Shown here: one piece after another, positions 10,901-19,900 of the stretch
How positions within the stretch are numbered: the stretch's first letter is position 1
Layout of the letters: every line of letters starts with the position of its first letter
Assembly: GCF_024267675.1 (NCBI RefSeq)
Contig: NZ_JALDYX010000004.1
Coordinates: forward strand, 124,001 to 188,000
Length of the DNA stretch: 64,000 nt
Direction of reading: 5' to 3'
Origin: Marinobacterium sedimentorum
GTDB taxonomy: Bacteria; Pseudomonadota; Gammaproteobacteria; Pseudomonadales; Balneatricaceae
Notes under the pieces: generated by a model
Told to the model about the DNA's origin: nothing
The model's database searches: none
Seen by the model: only the letters and a program-made list of their open reading frames with translations
Program-made: the position numbers and the translations under genes

Positions 10901-11204
10901 GGGGTCTGTAGATGCCTTCCAAGGGAAGGAGTTCGATGTGGTTCTGCTTTCAAATGTACGATCCAGCAACAGGAAAATCTCTGCAAGTACAGATAATCCT
11001 GAGCAGCGAGAAGCGCAGCTAAACGGCAAATACGGCTTTTTGCGCCTGGCCAACAGGATGAATGTTGCCATGAGTCGTCAGCGTAAGCTGTTGGTCATAG
11101 TGGGTGATCGAGCCATGGCTGAAGGTGAAGAGGCGCAGGAAGCAGTGCCGGCGTTGGTTGCGTTCGCAGATTTGTGTAGGGGGTCATATGGCTGTATTCG
11201 CTAA
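7908..11204 (+). CDS. SF1 DNA/RNA helicase (DNA2/NAM7-like) of the TerY-P-linked operon
   Basis: An 1098-aa protein. The N-terminal 400 residues are unrecognised; the helicase core starts near 410. Walker A GPPGTGKT has Lys436, Walker B is VDEAAR with Asp774/Glu775, followed by GDDRQLPH (motif III), TQFRMHP (motif IV region), and SVDAFQGKEFDVVLLS plus NRMNVAMSRQR (motifs V and VI). A roughly 300-residue insertion between motifs Ia and II is typical of the UPF1/DNA2 class. No nuclease domain is evident. It starts six bases after the kinase stop and overlaps the next gene by 17 bases. Probably the DNA- or RNA-remodelling motor of the system regulated by the upstream triad. Confidence 0.8.
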   Translation: MKLNELSLLSSEIVILNCPEGNREFQDKDEIQFFLESDHWYGRQGDVVKPVVITNGSAFFEGLAGRRETIWILSKKTEKQLHLRFISTSERLPITLDIGVDALVVEFLYKETEILEKDMGQACQWLTHEFVVEGAISKLIVSRFQGSGEKDFQVIGRKWRADIQPAKDGGYLLRRIARKTQRPSSVNVLEGIYTFIDASAATRLQDPAQKAMLEATLQSNTAYLELWKLYNDLSWKRAQGSASRLGALPYDGFNTFEIPGGNAWRLIPKSMESFHKFKELWKQLEIPDSTQVEVSEQEPDWTADLIGADSQEKMVRGVIAFDQGSLTVWPDTRRRNSKPPDKGYIYYSLAGDRTAGKRREEAKRAIDSGKRLPQLRYLLEGVSVPIDRHRKLKDLTRYAEETFKGGIPTDRQRRALSVALNTPDIALIIGPPGTGKTQVIAALQRRLAEENGGRNLRGQVLVSSYQHDAVDNALSRSDVFGLPPVRVGGRQPDGQVSGQFEHWSSKLASHLDGCVKDLELREPLLGYIKALRKQFQLLRMARLDIAGRIDALQNAEELLSQVQASGSPIPASLEARWQEYLENQLEVSHKTRSEYDRKPLLLRVRGLRIEPKGFADDGADRAYDLQRWLRREGIELKPNHQSLLQQAADAQLLDDLQLAELGLLRDQLMDRILPDYRPPEIRSRLDSDGLVLIADLEKALEKGITASRKGIAGVLEQLSNALHFDPLAAQSTTQEYAMVVGATCQQAAGAQMSNLKEVAGLEHSSISFDTVVVDEAARANPLDLFVPMAMAERRIVLVGDDRQLPHLLEPEIEQEVAAQHDLTTVERKAFETSLFERLRIQLQRLEREDGVQRVVMLNTQFRMHPVLGDFVSKNFYESVGMETVLSGRGAEDFVHQLPGYEGKVCAWLDVPGDLGYERKFGTSRIRQVEAERVAQEVARLLAASNEDVSVGVITFYSAQSSRIMEQLERIGVMQKTPEGYQPVDEYRLTSDGEERLRVGSVDAFQGKEFDVVLLSNVRSSNRKISASTDNPEQREAQLNGKYGFLRLANRMNVAMSRQRKLLVIVGDRAMAEGEEAQEAVPALVAFADLCRGSYGCIR

Positions 11205-12645
11205 GCGCTACCTAAGATATCGGGAAGAGCCATATGGAAAGCGTGACCCTCTACTTTGGCCTGTCTATGTCTATCGTGTGACCTATCCAGCAGTAAGAGG
11301 ACGACAGTTAAACCTTTTTCAGCGAGCAGTAATAGGTTTGTCGCGTGCAGGCTGTCTGGATCCGCAGGAAATGTCTCAACTGCTAGGTTTGCACCTACAG
11401 ATGATTTTACTCATTCTGGCGCAGTGTAATAGCAACGGTTGGCTAGATGGCTTGGGAAAACCAACTGAAAGTGGCATATCTCTGCTGGAGGAAGACGAAG
11501 ACCGGCATCTCGAACTACGAAGTGGACTATTGTTCAGAGATGCTCTGAACGGTGCTTTTTGGCCACGTATTGTGGGTGACCTAGAGGAGATGGAGCCTTT
11601 ACCTGGGTCAGGTGAGTTCCCGGTATTTCGTGTCAGCCGATCGACTGGAAAAAGTTTGCGTCCGTATGTGTTGCTGCCAAGCCAACCTGTTAATTCGCAG
11701 TTAGATAATCGGGAGGTACTGGAGGCATATCGCGCCTATCGTCTCGATTACTTCAATGCGAAGCAACTGTATGGTGGGGAAAGCCTTCCTGAACAGGTAG
11801 AGGCATTCGGTATTCAGCTCATGGAAGAAACACCGGAGCCCATGTACGTGCTCACTTGGGTTGCGGAAGATGCCTCAGGCGAAAGACCCTGGCGGCTCTG
11901 TGATCCATTCGACCTCAGGCAACAGGTACCGTGGTTGGAAGGCCCATTCACCGAGCTTTTACCGCGCAATCCTTTGCTCATCAAAAAGCTGGCCCGCATT
12001 ACTGGCGAGCCTGAGCCCGAACGGCAAAGCGCGGAAGAGTGGATGCAGAGTATGGATCGCTCTATAGATCTGGAGTTGTTGGTGGAGCATGCGTGGGCGA
12101 GTCGTGAAGCGCTTATTGCGCGTCAATACACGACTCTCAAACGTCGCTTAATCATAATTGAACAAGGTTTAGGTAAGTACGAGCTTGAGAGTACTCTCAA
12201 TGATGCCCAGAAACTCTGCGAAGCGGTATGCCAGTGGATCCTGAAGAAGTTCAGGGCTGATGTTGGTCTTTTCCCCGGCATAAAAGGGCACGATCGAGGA
12301 TTGAATGAAAGCCTCCTTGAGGCCCTTGAACTCTCAGCACTAACGCCACGCGTTGTGAGAATTCTTGCAGGCCAGAACCTGAGACTGGTTTTGAGAGTGC
12401 TGGAAGGGCAGAGTCAGTCGCTCAAAGCCATGCTGTTTGGTGCACTATTAAGCACGCTCAATGATTCGTCTCACCCTCTAAGAAAAATCGCTCCAGAAAA
12501 GCTCGCGCTGGATCAGGTGCTTGAGCTTGCTGATTTACGTAATGACGCTGCTCATGCGAGCGGAAAAGATTTCGAACAAGGCAAGGTCGTTCAGTTGGGT
12601 GAGTTCGCCTTGAACTGGACACTTTTATTCAAGGATTGGATGTGA
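11188..12645 (+). CDS. uncharacterised 485-aa protein, conserved position between helicase and McrB-like gene
   Basis: No family recognised. The ATG at 11188 is preferred over an upstream in-frame codon at 11104 because the G-rich TAGGGGG at 11177-11183 gives a ribosome binding site and the overlap with the helicase is then only 17 bases. Residues 40-95 look like a small helical winged-helix-like domain (LSRAGCLDPQEMSQLLGL, followed by LTESGISLLEE-type strand). The middle is beta-rich and proline-rich, and the last 180 residues are predicted mostly helical, ending with LRNDAAHASGKDFE, which recalls HEPN or DUF4145-like helical segments. The stop overlaps the next start (TGATG). Context makes it a structural or target-recognition subunit of the helicase/AAA+ system, but this is speculation. 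Confidence 0.75.
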   Translation: MAVFAKRYLRYREEPYGKRDPLLWPVYVYRVTYPAVRGRQLNLFQRAVIGLSRAGCLDPQEMSQLLGLHLQMILLILAQCNSNGWLDGLGKPTESGISLLEEDEDRHLELRSGLLFRDALNGAFWPRIVGDLEEMEPLPGSGEFPVFRVSRSTGKSLRPYVLLPSQPVNSQLDNREVLEAYRAYRLDYFNAKQLYGGESLPEQVEAFGIQLMEETPEPMYVLTWVAEDASGERPWRLCDPFDLRQQVPWLEGPFTELLPRNPLLIKKLARITGEPEPERQSAEEWMQSMDRSIDLELLVEHAWASREALIARQYTTLKRRLIIIEQGLGKYELESTLNDAQKLCEAVCQWILKKFRADVGLFPGIKGHDRGLNESLLEALELSALTPRVVRILAGQNLRLVLRVLEGQSQSLKAMLFGALLSTLNDSSHPLRKIAPEKLALDQVLELADLRNDAAHASGKDFEQGKVVQLGEFALNWTLLFKDWM

Positions 12646-15080
12646 TGGCTAAGAAAAAACCTAACCGTATGCAAACAAAGCCCGCAACAGGAAGCGTATC
12701 AGCTAGCTTGAGTACCAGGCTTCCAGCGTTGACCGCATCGATACTGGGTGGATCCCGAGGTTTGGACAAACCTGAACTGGCGGACGAGCTTAAGCTTGAT
12801 ACTGGTTTTCTCGATGAGCTGCGCTCGAGCCTGTCGACTGAGGCCGCTGATCGCTTTGTCCCCTGGTTGGATCGATTTACAAGTTTCTGTAAGGAGCTGG
12901 ATAAGAAGGCTACGACCTTTAACGAGGACCGAAAGGAGCATCAGGCAAAACTTGCAGAGAGCGAAGAGGTTCTGAGGCTGCGGCACAAAGAGATCGAAGA
13001 CGAAAGGGAAGAAGCGTTAGATAACTTGAAGAGAGAGGAAGAGTCTCTCTACAAGCAACGGGATTTGCTTTTTACTGAACGCGAGCAGGTTAAAATTGAA
13101 GTAGAGGCCTTGAAGCCTCGTTTCGAGGAAATGACACGTAAGGATGCGGAGCTTGTTGATCGGGAATTGGCTCTGGAGTTGCGCGAAATGGAAGCCCGTA
13201 ACGGTTTTGTCAGCCTTAAACAGGAGGCGTTGGGCGGGCTAAAGCAGGAAATTCATAAGCTTGAAATCGAACATGATCGATTAATAGCTGAAGTCGAACT
13301 TCAAAAAAATGCATTGAGTGATGCTCAGCGAGCTCAAGAGTCGGCTTTGGAACAGCGGGAAAGGGAGCTCGTAGTTAACCTGCAGTTCTTCGAAAGAAAG
13401 CAAGGGCGATTACAGCGTCAACAAGACGAGCTGGATGAAGAAAAGCGGCAGATTCAGGTTCTGGTTGATAACCTTATGGCCGAAGAGCGAATCCGCCATG
13501 AGCAGGATCTTGAACGGCAGCAGAAATCCTTGAACCGAGCCTACTCTAAACTCGACGAACTAAAGGATCGTAATATAGGTGCTCAAGAGCTCGTGGCTGT
13601 TTTGGGTGATCGCGAGCCTCAAGCGCTACTTGATGAGTTGGAGGAGCTTCGCCGAGAAAACTCCGCATTCAAAGCCAATGGGCTTGCAGCAGACATGGGG
13701 CGATTGGAACAGGAAAATGAAAGACTTCATGAGCAGGTGGCTGCATTGGAAAGCAGGCAGCGTGATCTGATCCCTGAATTGGAGCAGTCAAAAGCTGAGC
13801 TGAGCCGAAGACGTATGGGGGCTGCGGAGCTCGAAACTTTGGCCGCTGAAAAGCGGGCATTGGAAAAGCACAAGCAGTTGTTGAGTGTGCACATGGGAGA
13901 GCTGGAATCCCGAATCGATCATCTGACCGAGGCAAGTAAAGCCAAGTCTGCCTTCCCTGCGCTTTCGGCGATGGATAGCAGAGATGACTGCCGGATCCCC
14001 CCTGTGCTGGAACCCGTCCCTGAGGATCTGAAAGGTTTTGCGGATGAACTGCAGCAGCGGATTGCTCAGGCCGAGCCCGGAACGCGGCTCTATTATCCGA
14101 TTGAAGATATCCGTACGTTGTTGGGCGGGCTCGCGATGAGTCAGCTACATGTGTTTCAAGGTATCAGCGGAACGGGTAAAACCAGTCTTGCTAAAGCATT
14201 CGCTAAAGCGATGGGGGGCTTTTGTACAGACATAGCTGTGCAGGCTGGCTGGCGTGATCGCGATGATCTGTTAGGTCACTACAATGCGTTTGAAAAACGG
14301 TTTTACGAAAAGGATTGTTTGCAAGGACTCTATCAGGCGCAGACAGATGGCTGGAAGGATCGTTGCAATATCATCCTGCTCGATGAAATGAACCTGTCGC
14401 GACCTGAGCAGTACTTTGCAGAGTTTCTATCGGCACTGGAGAAAAATAATCCCCGAGAACGCCTGATCACTTTGAGTGAGCACAGTATGGCGGATGCGCC
14501 TAGTTTATTAAGGGAGCAGCGCAAGATTTTGGTGCCGGAAAATGTCTGGTTTATTGGCACTGCCAACCATGATGAAACCACCAACGAGTTGGCTGACAAA
14601 ACTTATGACCGGGCTCACGTGATGACGCTGCCCCGTCAGGAAGAGACCTTCGAAGTCCGTAACCTGCAGCGTATCAGGTATTCATTCAGCTCTCTGCAAG
14701 AGCGGTTTAATGGGGCCGTGTCGGCGAACCAGGATGTGGTGTTGGATTTGTTAGATCAGATCAAGTACAGCGATCTGACCTCTGTGCTGGAGGAAAGCTT
14801 CGGGTTTGGTTGGGGTAATCGTTTCGAACGCCAGGCCAAGCGGTTCATTCCTGTCATGATAGCGTGCGGCGCTACCGAGCTTGAAGCGCTTGACCACCTG
14901 CTGTCTACGCGGGTAATGCGCAGCGGCAAAGTTACCGGTCGTTACGATATTGGCGTCGAGAATCTTCGACAGGTAGAGGATGCCTTAGACAAATTTTGGA
15001 AGGAGCTGGGCGGTAATGAAGCGGTGCAGTCCAAGCGGCTGATCGACGAAGACCGTCGCCGCAAGGAACGTGGTGTATGA
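12645..15080 (+). CDS. McrB-like AAA+ ATPase with long N-terminal coiled coil
   Basis: An 811-aa protein counted from ATG 12645, which overlaps the previous stop as TGATG and has AAGGA eight bases upstream; an in-frame ATG at 12636 is the alternative. Residues 75-440 are a continuous heptad-rich coiled coil full of Glu, Lys, Arg and Leu. The C-terminal third is an AAA+ module of the McrB/AAA_5 type: Walker A GISGTGKTS with Lys512, Walker B LLDEMN with Asp580/Glu581 followed by the helix-2 insert LSRPEQYFAEFLSALE, and sensor-1 GTANHDETT. Classic McrB uses GTP and an N-terminal DNA reader; here the reader is replaced by a coiled coil, as in SMC-like or dynamin-like tethering proteins. It is followed directly by a DUF2357 (McrC-like) gene, the usual partner. 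Confidence 0.8.
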   Translation: MAKKKPNRMQTKPATGSVSASLSTRLPALTASILGGSRGLDKPELADELKLDTGFLDELRSSLSTEAADRFVPWLDRFTSFCKELDKKATTFNEDRKEHQAKLAESEEVLRLRHKEIEDEREEALDNLKREEESLYKQRDLLFTEREQVKIEVEALKPRFEEMTRKDAELVDRELALELREMEARNGFVSLKQEALGGLKQEIHKLEIEHDRLIAEVELQKNALSDAQRAQESALEQRERELVVNLQFFERKQGRLQRQQDELDEEKRQIQVLVDNLMAEERIRHEQDLERQQKSLNRAYSKLDELKDRNIGAQELVAVLGDREPQALLDELEELRRENSAFKANGLAADMGRLEQENERLHEQVAALESRQRDLIPELEQSKAELSRRRMGAAELETLAAEKRALEKHKQLLSVHMGELESRIDHLTEASKAKSAFPALSAMDSRDDCRIPPVLEPVPEDLKGFADELQQRIAQAEPGTRLYYPIEDIRTLLGGLAMSQLHVFQGISGTGKTSLAKAFAKAMGGFCTDIAVQAGWRDRDDLLGHYNAFEKRFYEKDCLQGLYQAQTDGWKDRCNIILLDEMNLSRPEQYFAEFLSALEKNNPRERLITLSEHSMADAPSLLREQRKILVPENVWFIGTANHDETTNELADKTYDRAHVMTLPRQEETFEVRNLQRIRYSFSSLQERFNGAVSANQDVVLDLLDQIKYSDLTSVLEESFGFGWGNRFERQAKRFIPVMIACGATELEALDHLLSTRVMRSGKVTGRYDIGVENLRQVEDALDKFWKELGGNEAVQSKRLIDEDRRRKERGV

Positions 15081-16891
15081 GACTGTATGACCGGATTACC
15101 GGGGCTGACCTCAATACGCTGCCTAACGTAGTGTATTCGGGCCGCTTTCAGCTTCGGCAGAAAGCGGCCCTGAATCGCCACAAACAGCTTGAGGTCGATG
15201 AATTGCTTTGCAGTGACGGAGCAGGCCGTTGTCAGTTGGCCAGCGCGATTGCGCCATTTGCAACAGTTGATGTAGCTCTTGAAGACGACTTCGCTTTCTT
15301 TACGGAAGCCATAACGACCATCGCGCGATTGGTGACCGCAGGCGAAGAACAGCCGTCGCCGTTACTACCAACAGCCATGATCAGCGAGCAGAGTCATCTC
15401 TCTACACTGGAGCGACTATTAGAAGAGGTATTGAGCGCAGGACATCTGCATTCGATCTCCAAACGGCCACGCATCGATCTCCGTTACGAGCAGTCGGTAA
15501 CAGAAGTGTCTCGGGCCAGGAGACTGACGAATAGGACCTACACCCATCTAGCGTCACATTCCGAATGTTGGCAACGCCAAACCTTAAGTGGCGTACAACC
15601 ACGGCGAGTGTTGGCGAGATTCAGCGAAGATGATTATACAATTTATGAAAACCTCGTTTACGCGCGGCTGCTCGATGAGTTGGATAAGCATTTAACGTTC
15701 AGACTTCGGCGCCTTGATGCATTGTGTGAGGGCCTCACAAAAGCGTTGCAGTTTTCTGAAAGCACCGGACTACATTATCTGCTTATCCGTGACATCTGCC
15801 AGTTGTGGGGCAGTACGTACAGTCCGGAACAAACCAAGCAACAACTCGAAACAACCGAGCAAACGCGGGATGTCGTCGGAGCCCAATTGCAAACTATAAG
15901 GGGCTTGAAACAGTCCGGTTTATATCTACAAGTGCCCCGCGCGCTGCGGGTTGGCCCCGCGCTGCATCGCACTAATATCCTGACCCATGACCAGCATTAT
16001 CGGCATTTGGCGCTGCTTTGGGATGAGCTGCATATGTCCCGTCAGCAAGTTAAGCGAACGCCGACGGAGCTGCTGGAGATGAATCAGCAATTGGAGCACG
16101 ACTATAGCCTCTATATTGGGCTTGTGCTGCGGTATGCCCTGCATCGTTACGATGTACAGCAAAACCATAGGTCTGACTGGGCTGGCCACCGTTTGAGTGT
16201 GTGTCAGCTAGGCCTCAACTGGCATTTGAAGGTCGATGAGACCGTGGTTTTAGAGTTGGTACCCTGGGCTTGTCCCTACGTATTGCCCGAAGATACTGAA
16301 CAGGCTCAGTTTCCGAGGGTTATCTGTTGGCCGGGTATCGAGCAAGGGGATTGTCTTGATCATGCGATGACCCGCTTGGCATTACGCCAGTCGCCCATGG
16401 ATCTCTATGTCGTGGAGCGTATGGGGTATGTCGTTGATCGGGTGCTGAACCAGGTACTGCTTTCTGAGTACGCGACGCCGCTTCAGCCGTTGCCAACTCA
16501 AGTTTCAAGAGGCGCTGAAGGCATCGAGGGCTTAAATGTAAATGTTGAAGGTAGGCGACTACAGGTGGTTGCTCCTCTGTCTGATGCTGATGCCTGTAAG
16601 GTGAAGGCTTTGTTCGAACAGCATACTCGGCCGGAGCTGGTTAAAGCGTTTGGCTTGCATTTGCAGTTAGTGCAAGCTCTTTCTGAATGCCCGGTATGTG
16701 GTTCCTCCGCCAACTTGACTCCACAAGGAGACGGTGAGTTCACCAGCCACTGTCAATCATGCGATACCAAGCGTTATTGGCGTAAAGCCGAAACGGGGCT
16801 CTGGAAATACCAACAAACGCTCAGGGATGTGAAGGCGTTCAGGATCAACGGCCGGCGCAGCATGGAGTTGTCAGTGAGGCGCGATGCCTGA
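15077..16891 (+). CDS. DUF2357 (McrC-like) protein with C-terminal zinc ribbon
   Basis: A 604-aa protein starting on ATGA with the stop of the McrB-like gene. The segment at 180-230 (DYTIYENLVYARLLDELDKHL) is the hallmark of DUF2357 proteins, which pair with McrB-like AAA+ motors and usually end in a PD-(D/E)XK nuclease. Here I cannot find an intact nuclease signature: the expected D...ExK pattern is missing from the region 350-480. Instead residues 535-565 hold four cysteines (CPVCG and CQSC pairs) forming a zinc ribbon. It is therefore either a nuclease with an atypical active site or a McrC-like adaptor. A 46-bp gap with no terminator separates it from the Wadjet-like genes. Confidence 0.7.
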   Translation: MRLYDRITGADLNTLPNVVYSGRFQLRQKAALNRHKQLEVDELLCSDGAGRCQLASAIAPFATVDVALEDDFAFFTEAITTIARLVTAGEEQPSPLLPTAMISEQSHLSTLERLLEEVLSAGHLHSISKRPRIDLRYEQSVTEVSRARRLTNRTYTHLASHSECWQRQTLSGVQPRRVLARFSEDDYTIYENLVYARLLDELDKHLTFRLRRLDALCEGLTKALQFSESTGLHYLLIRDICQLWGSTYSPEQTKQQLETTEQTRDVVGAQLQTIRGLKQSGLYLQVPRALRVGPALHRTNILTHDQHYRHLALLWDELHMSRQQVKRTPTELLEMNQQLEHDYSLYIGLVLRYALHRYDVQQNHRSDWAGHRLSVCQLGLNWHLKVDETVVLELVPWACPYVLPEDTEQAQFPRVICWPGIEQGDCLDHAMTRLALRQSPMDLYVVERMGYVVDRVLNQVLLSEYATPLQPLPTQVSRGAEGIEGLNVNVEGRRLQVVAPLSDADACKVKALFEQHTRPELVKAFGLHLQLVQALSECPVCGSSANLTPQGDGEFTSHCQSCDTKRYWRKAETGLWKYQQTLRDVKAFRINGRRSMELSVRRDA

Positions 16892-16937
16892 CACTGCGAA
16901 GCTGTAGATAACTCAATAGCAGGTCAAGGAGCGCAAT

Positions 16938-19900
16938 ATGCTGGGGCTGAAAAAAATTGTATTACATAACTCCTATATAAAAGGGAAAGTAACCTGCATT
17001 GAGTGTGAAGGTCACACTAATAACTCAGGTGGAAATGGCGCCGGTAAAACGTCGGCCTTGATCCTGATACCGGTCTTCTACGGCAAGGAGCCTGAGAAAC
17101 TGGTGACGAAGGCTGGCGGCAAGTCCTCGTTTCTCGACTTCTATCTCCCTGCTTACAACAGCATGGTGTTGTATGAGTATCGGCGTGAAGACGGTGATCG
17201 GTGCGTCATCCTTTATCGGCATCCGAGCGCGAATAAACTGACATATCGCTTTGTCAAAGGAGGTTATGCAGAAGCGTTCGGTAACCCGGATTTACAAGAG
17301 CGGATGCGTCAGGGCCTTGGTATCAGTGATGCGATCAAGGAGATCGTTCAGCAAGGGGTTGAAGTATCTAGGATTTTGACCTCTGTAGTGGATTACCGCT
17401 CGATCATTCAGCAGGATGATGCCGAGCTGCGTCGAGGCGCACGAATTAAGAACAACCTGCGCCAAGAGGCACGTGATTTCTGCTTGGGTGGTCCCGACTG
17501 CAAAACGTCGGATTTGCACCACCTGACGACCTCTTTGCTGCGGCGCGACAATATGATGCCCAACCTTAGACAGATGATCGCGCACTCTATGCTCGGTGAT
17601 TGTGGAGCGGTTGATCGACCGGCACAACTTCAAAATTCCAAGTTAATGGATGATGTTTCCAGCATTCGTGAGTTTTCAAAGCATGAGCAGGACATCAGAA
17701 ACTGTATCGACAAGGCGCAGGAGTATCGAGGCGTAGCAGGTAGTTTGCAATGCGTACTGACCGGTTTGAAACAGGCAGTCGAGACTCAGCAGCAGCTCTA
17801 CGATGCTCGTAGCGAGCAGATCAATACTGCCGCTGAGGCACGGGAAAAAGCTGAACAAGATTATCGTAGTGAACACCGTGAACGGGCTACCACCCTCCAT
17901 GAAGAAAATGATAATCAAGAACGCCTGGCTCGGCGGCTGGAAGTATTGCATAAGAAGCAGGCCGAATGGCACTCGAACAAGATCGATATCCAGTCCAAGA
18001 TTAACGAATACGATCATCTGCCGGGATACCGGCACGAAGCTCAGGCCGCCCGGGCCCATGCTGATCATTTGACCGAAGGCCATCGCGGCCTAGTGACTGA
18101 ACGTGATGCTAGGTTGAACCGGCTGCGCGATGAGCGCGAGATTCAGAAATCCCCGATTCTAGAAAAGCAAACTCAGTTGAAAGCACGACGGACCGAGGTT
18201 GAAGGACAAGAGTCTAAGGCCCTCTCTGACCTGCGCGACGAGCAGCATATAAAAGAACTGGATCTTATCAACGCCGGCCATCGAGACCAGCTGGTGGTCC
18301 AGGAGCGGGTGACTCGACTGGAAACTGAAATTCGATCGACGGGGCGCCTTGAGGAAGAAGAGTCGCGTATTTCAGCGGCTGAGCGGGCCATTGATGAGAC
18401 AGGTATTCGGGTTGATGATACTAAGGCCGCGCTAGATCAGCTTAATACTGCAGCAGAGGAAGCTAAAAAAGATCATCAAAGCGTTGTCGCTCAACATGAC
18501 CGTGCCAAGTCCCAACACAGTAAGCGGGAGAGCGAACGTACCGAGCTAATGTCGCAGCTCTACCCCGAGGACAACACCTTGCTGGCCCATTTCAAAAAAT
18601 CCGATTCGAACTGGGGGGATACGGTTGGTAAAGTTCTCGATCCGAAGCTGCTATCCAGGAAGGACCTGGCACCGACATTCCAGCCGGAAATTGGCGAGGA
18701 CGGGCTGTTTGGTTGGCTACTGGCGCTGGAAAACATAGGTAGGCCGACGATAGCGGATAGTGACGAAGAAATAAAAGCTCGCCTTGAAAAGCTAGACCGA
18801 GAGCTCAGGTTGGCTCTTGAGGAGATCAAAAACGAGGAGCGCCGTGCACTGTTAGCTAAATCCGAGGCGAGTGAGCTGGAGACCCGGGCCAAGCAGGCGC
18901 AAGGAGCGTGGCGCTCAGCCCAGGCGGATTTGACGGCCCAGCGTAACAGTTTCAAGGCACTTAAAGATGAGATCGGGGTGGCAGTTAACCAGCGACGAGC
19001 CGACAAGGAGCGGGCGTTGGAGCGGGCTAAAAAAGAACTCAATACATCAGAGACCCGACTGAAAGAGAATAAACAGCGCCTCGTGGAGCATTATCTTGAT
19101 CAAGCGGTGGAGCTGAAGGGCTATTATGCTACCCAGCTGAGTGAGATTGAGAGCGCTCTGAACGCCCAGGATCAACTGCTCAAAGTCCTTGCCCGGACAT
19201 TCGGACAACGAGAAACAGAGGTCGAAGAAGTATTCAATCAGTCGCTGCAACAACAAGGGCTCGATCGACGTGTAATTGATAAAGCCGAGTCTGCAGCAAA
19301 AGCGGCACAGGCGAAGGTCTCGACGGTCGAAAACTACCTGGATCAGATTCGTGAATATAATCGCTTCATCGACGAGGACTTTTCCACTGCGCAGTCATTG
19401 GCACAGCAGGAGGCTGAACTACGAGAGCTGACTTCGAAGCTAAAGCAGGATATGGAGCGCTTGGCGGCCGAGCATAAATCTAAAGACCGCGAGCGAGAGT
19501 CCCAGATACGGGCACTGAAAGCTGAAAATCTGAACCTCAAGAGGATGCTAGGGGACGCCCAGGACCTCCTGAAACGCCACAAAGACGTTCTGCATGAGCA
19601 TGTCGGCGATGCCTACAACTCAGACGACCTCCGATACCTCTGTCAATTGTCGACTGAGCTTCTTGAGGATGCAGAAAAACTGGACACAGAGGTTACCCGG
19701 AGTCTTCGAAAAATCATCAGTATTATCACACGTTATGGCGATTCTCAGGTATACGAGTCCTGGGAGTTTCTCGAAAACGCCCACCGCAATAATAGCCAGT
19801 ACGACGAGGGTGATATTCGCTTCCAGATCGAGCAGGCTGCAGATCTCTGTGTGCTGTACCACGACCAGATACCCCAAATCCGCAGCGGGTTGCTGGAACA

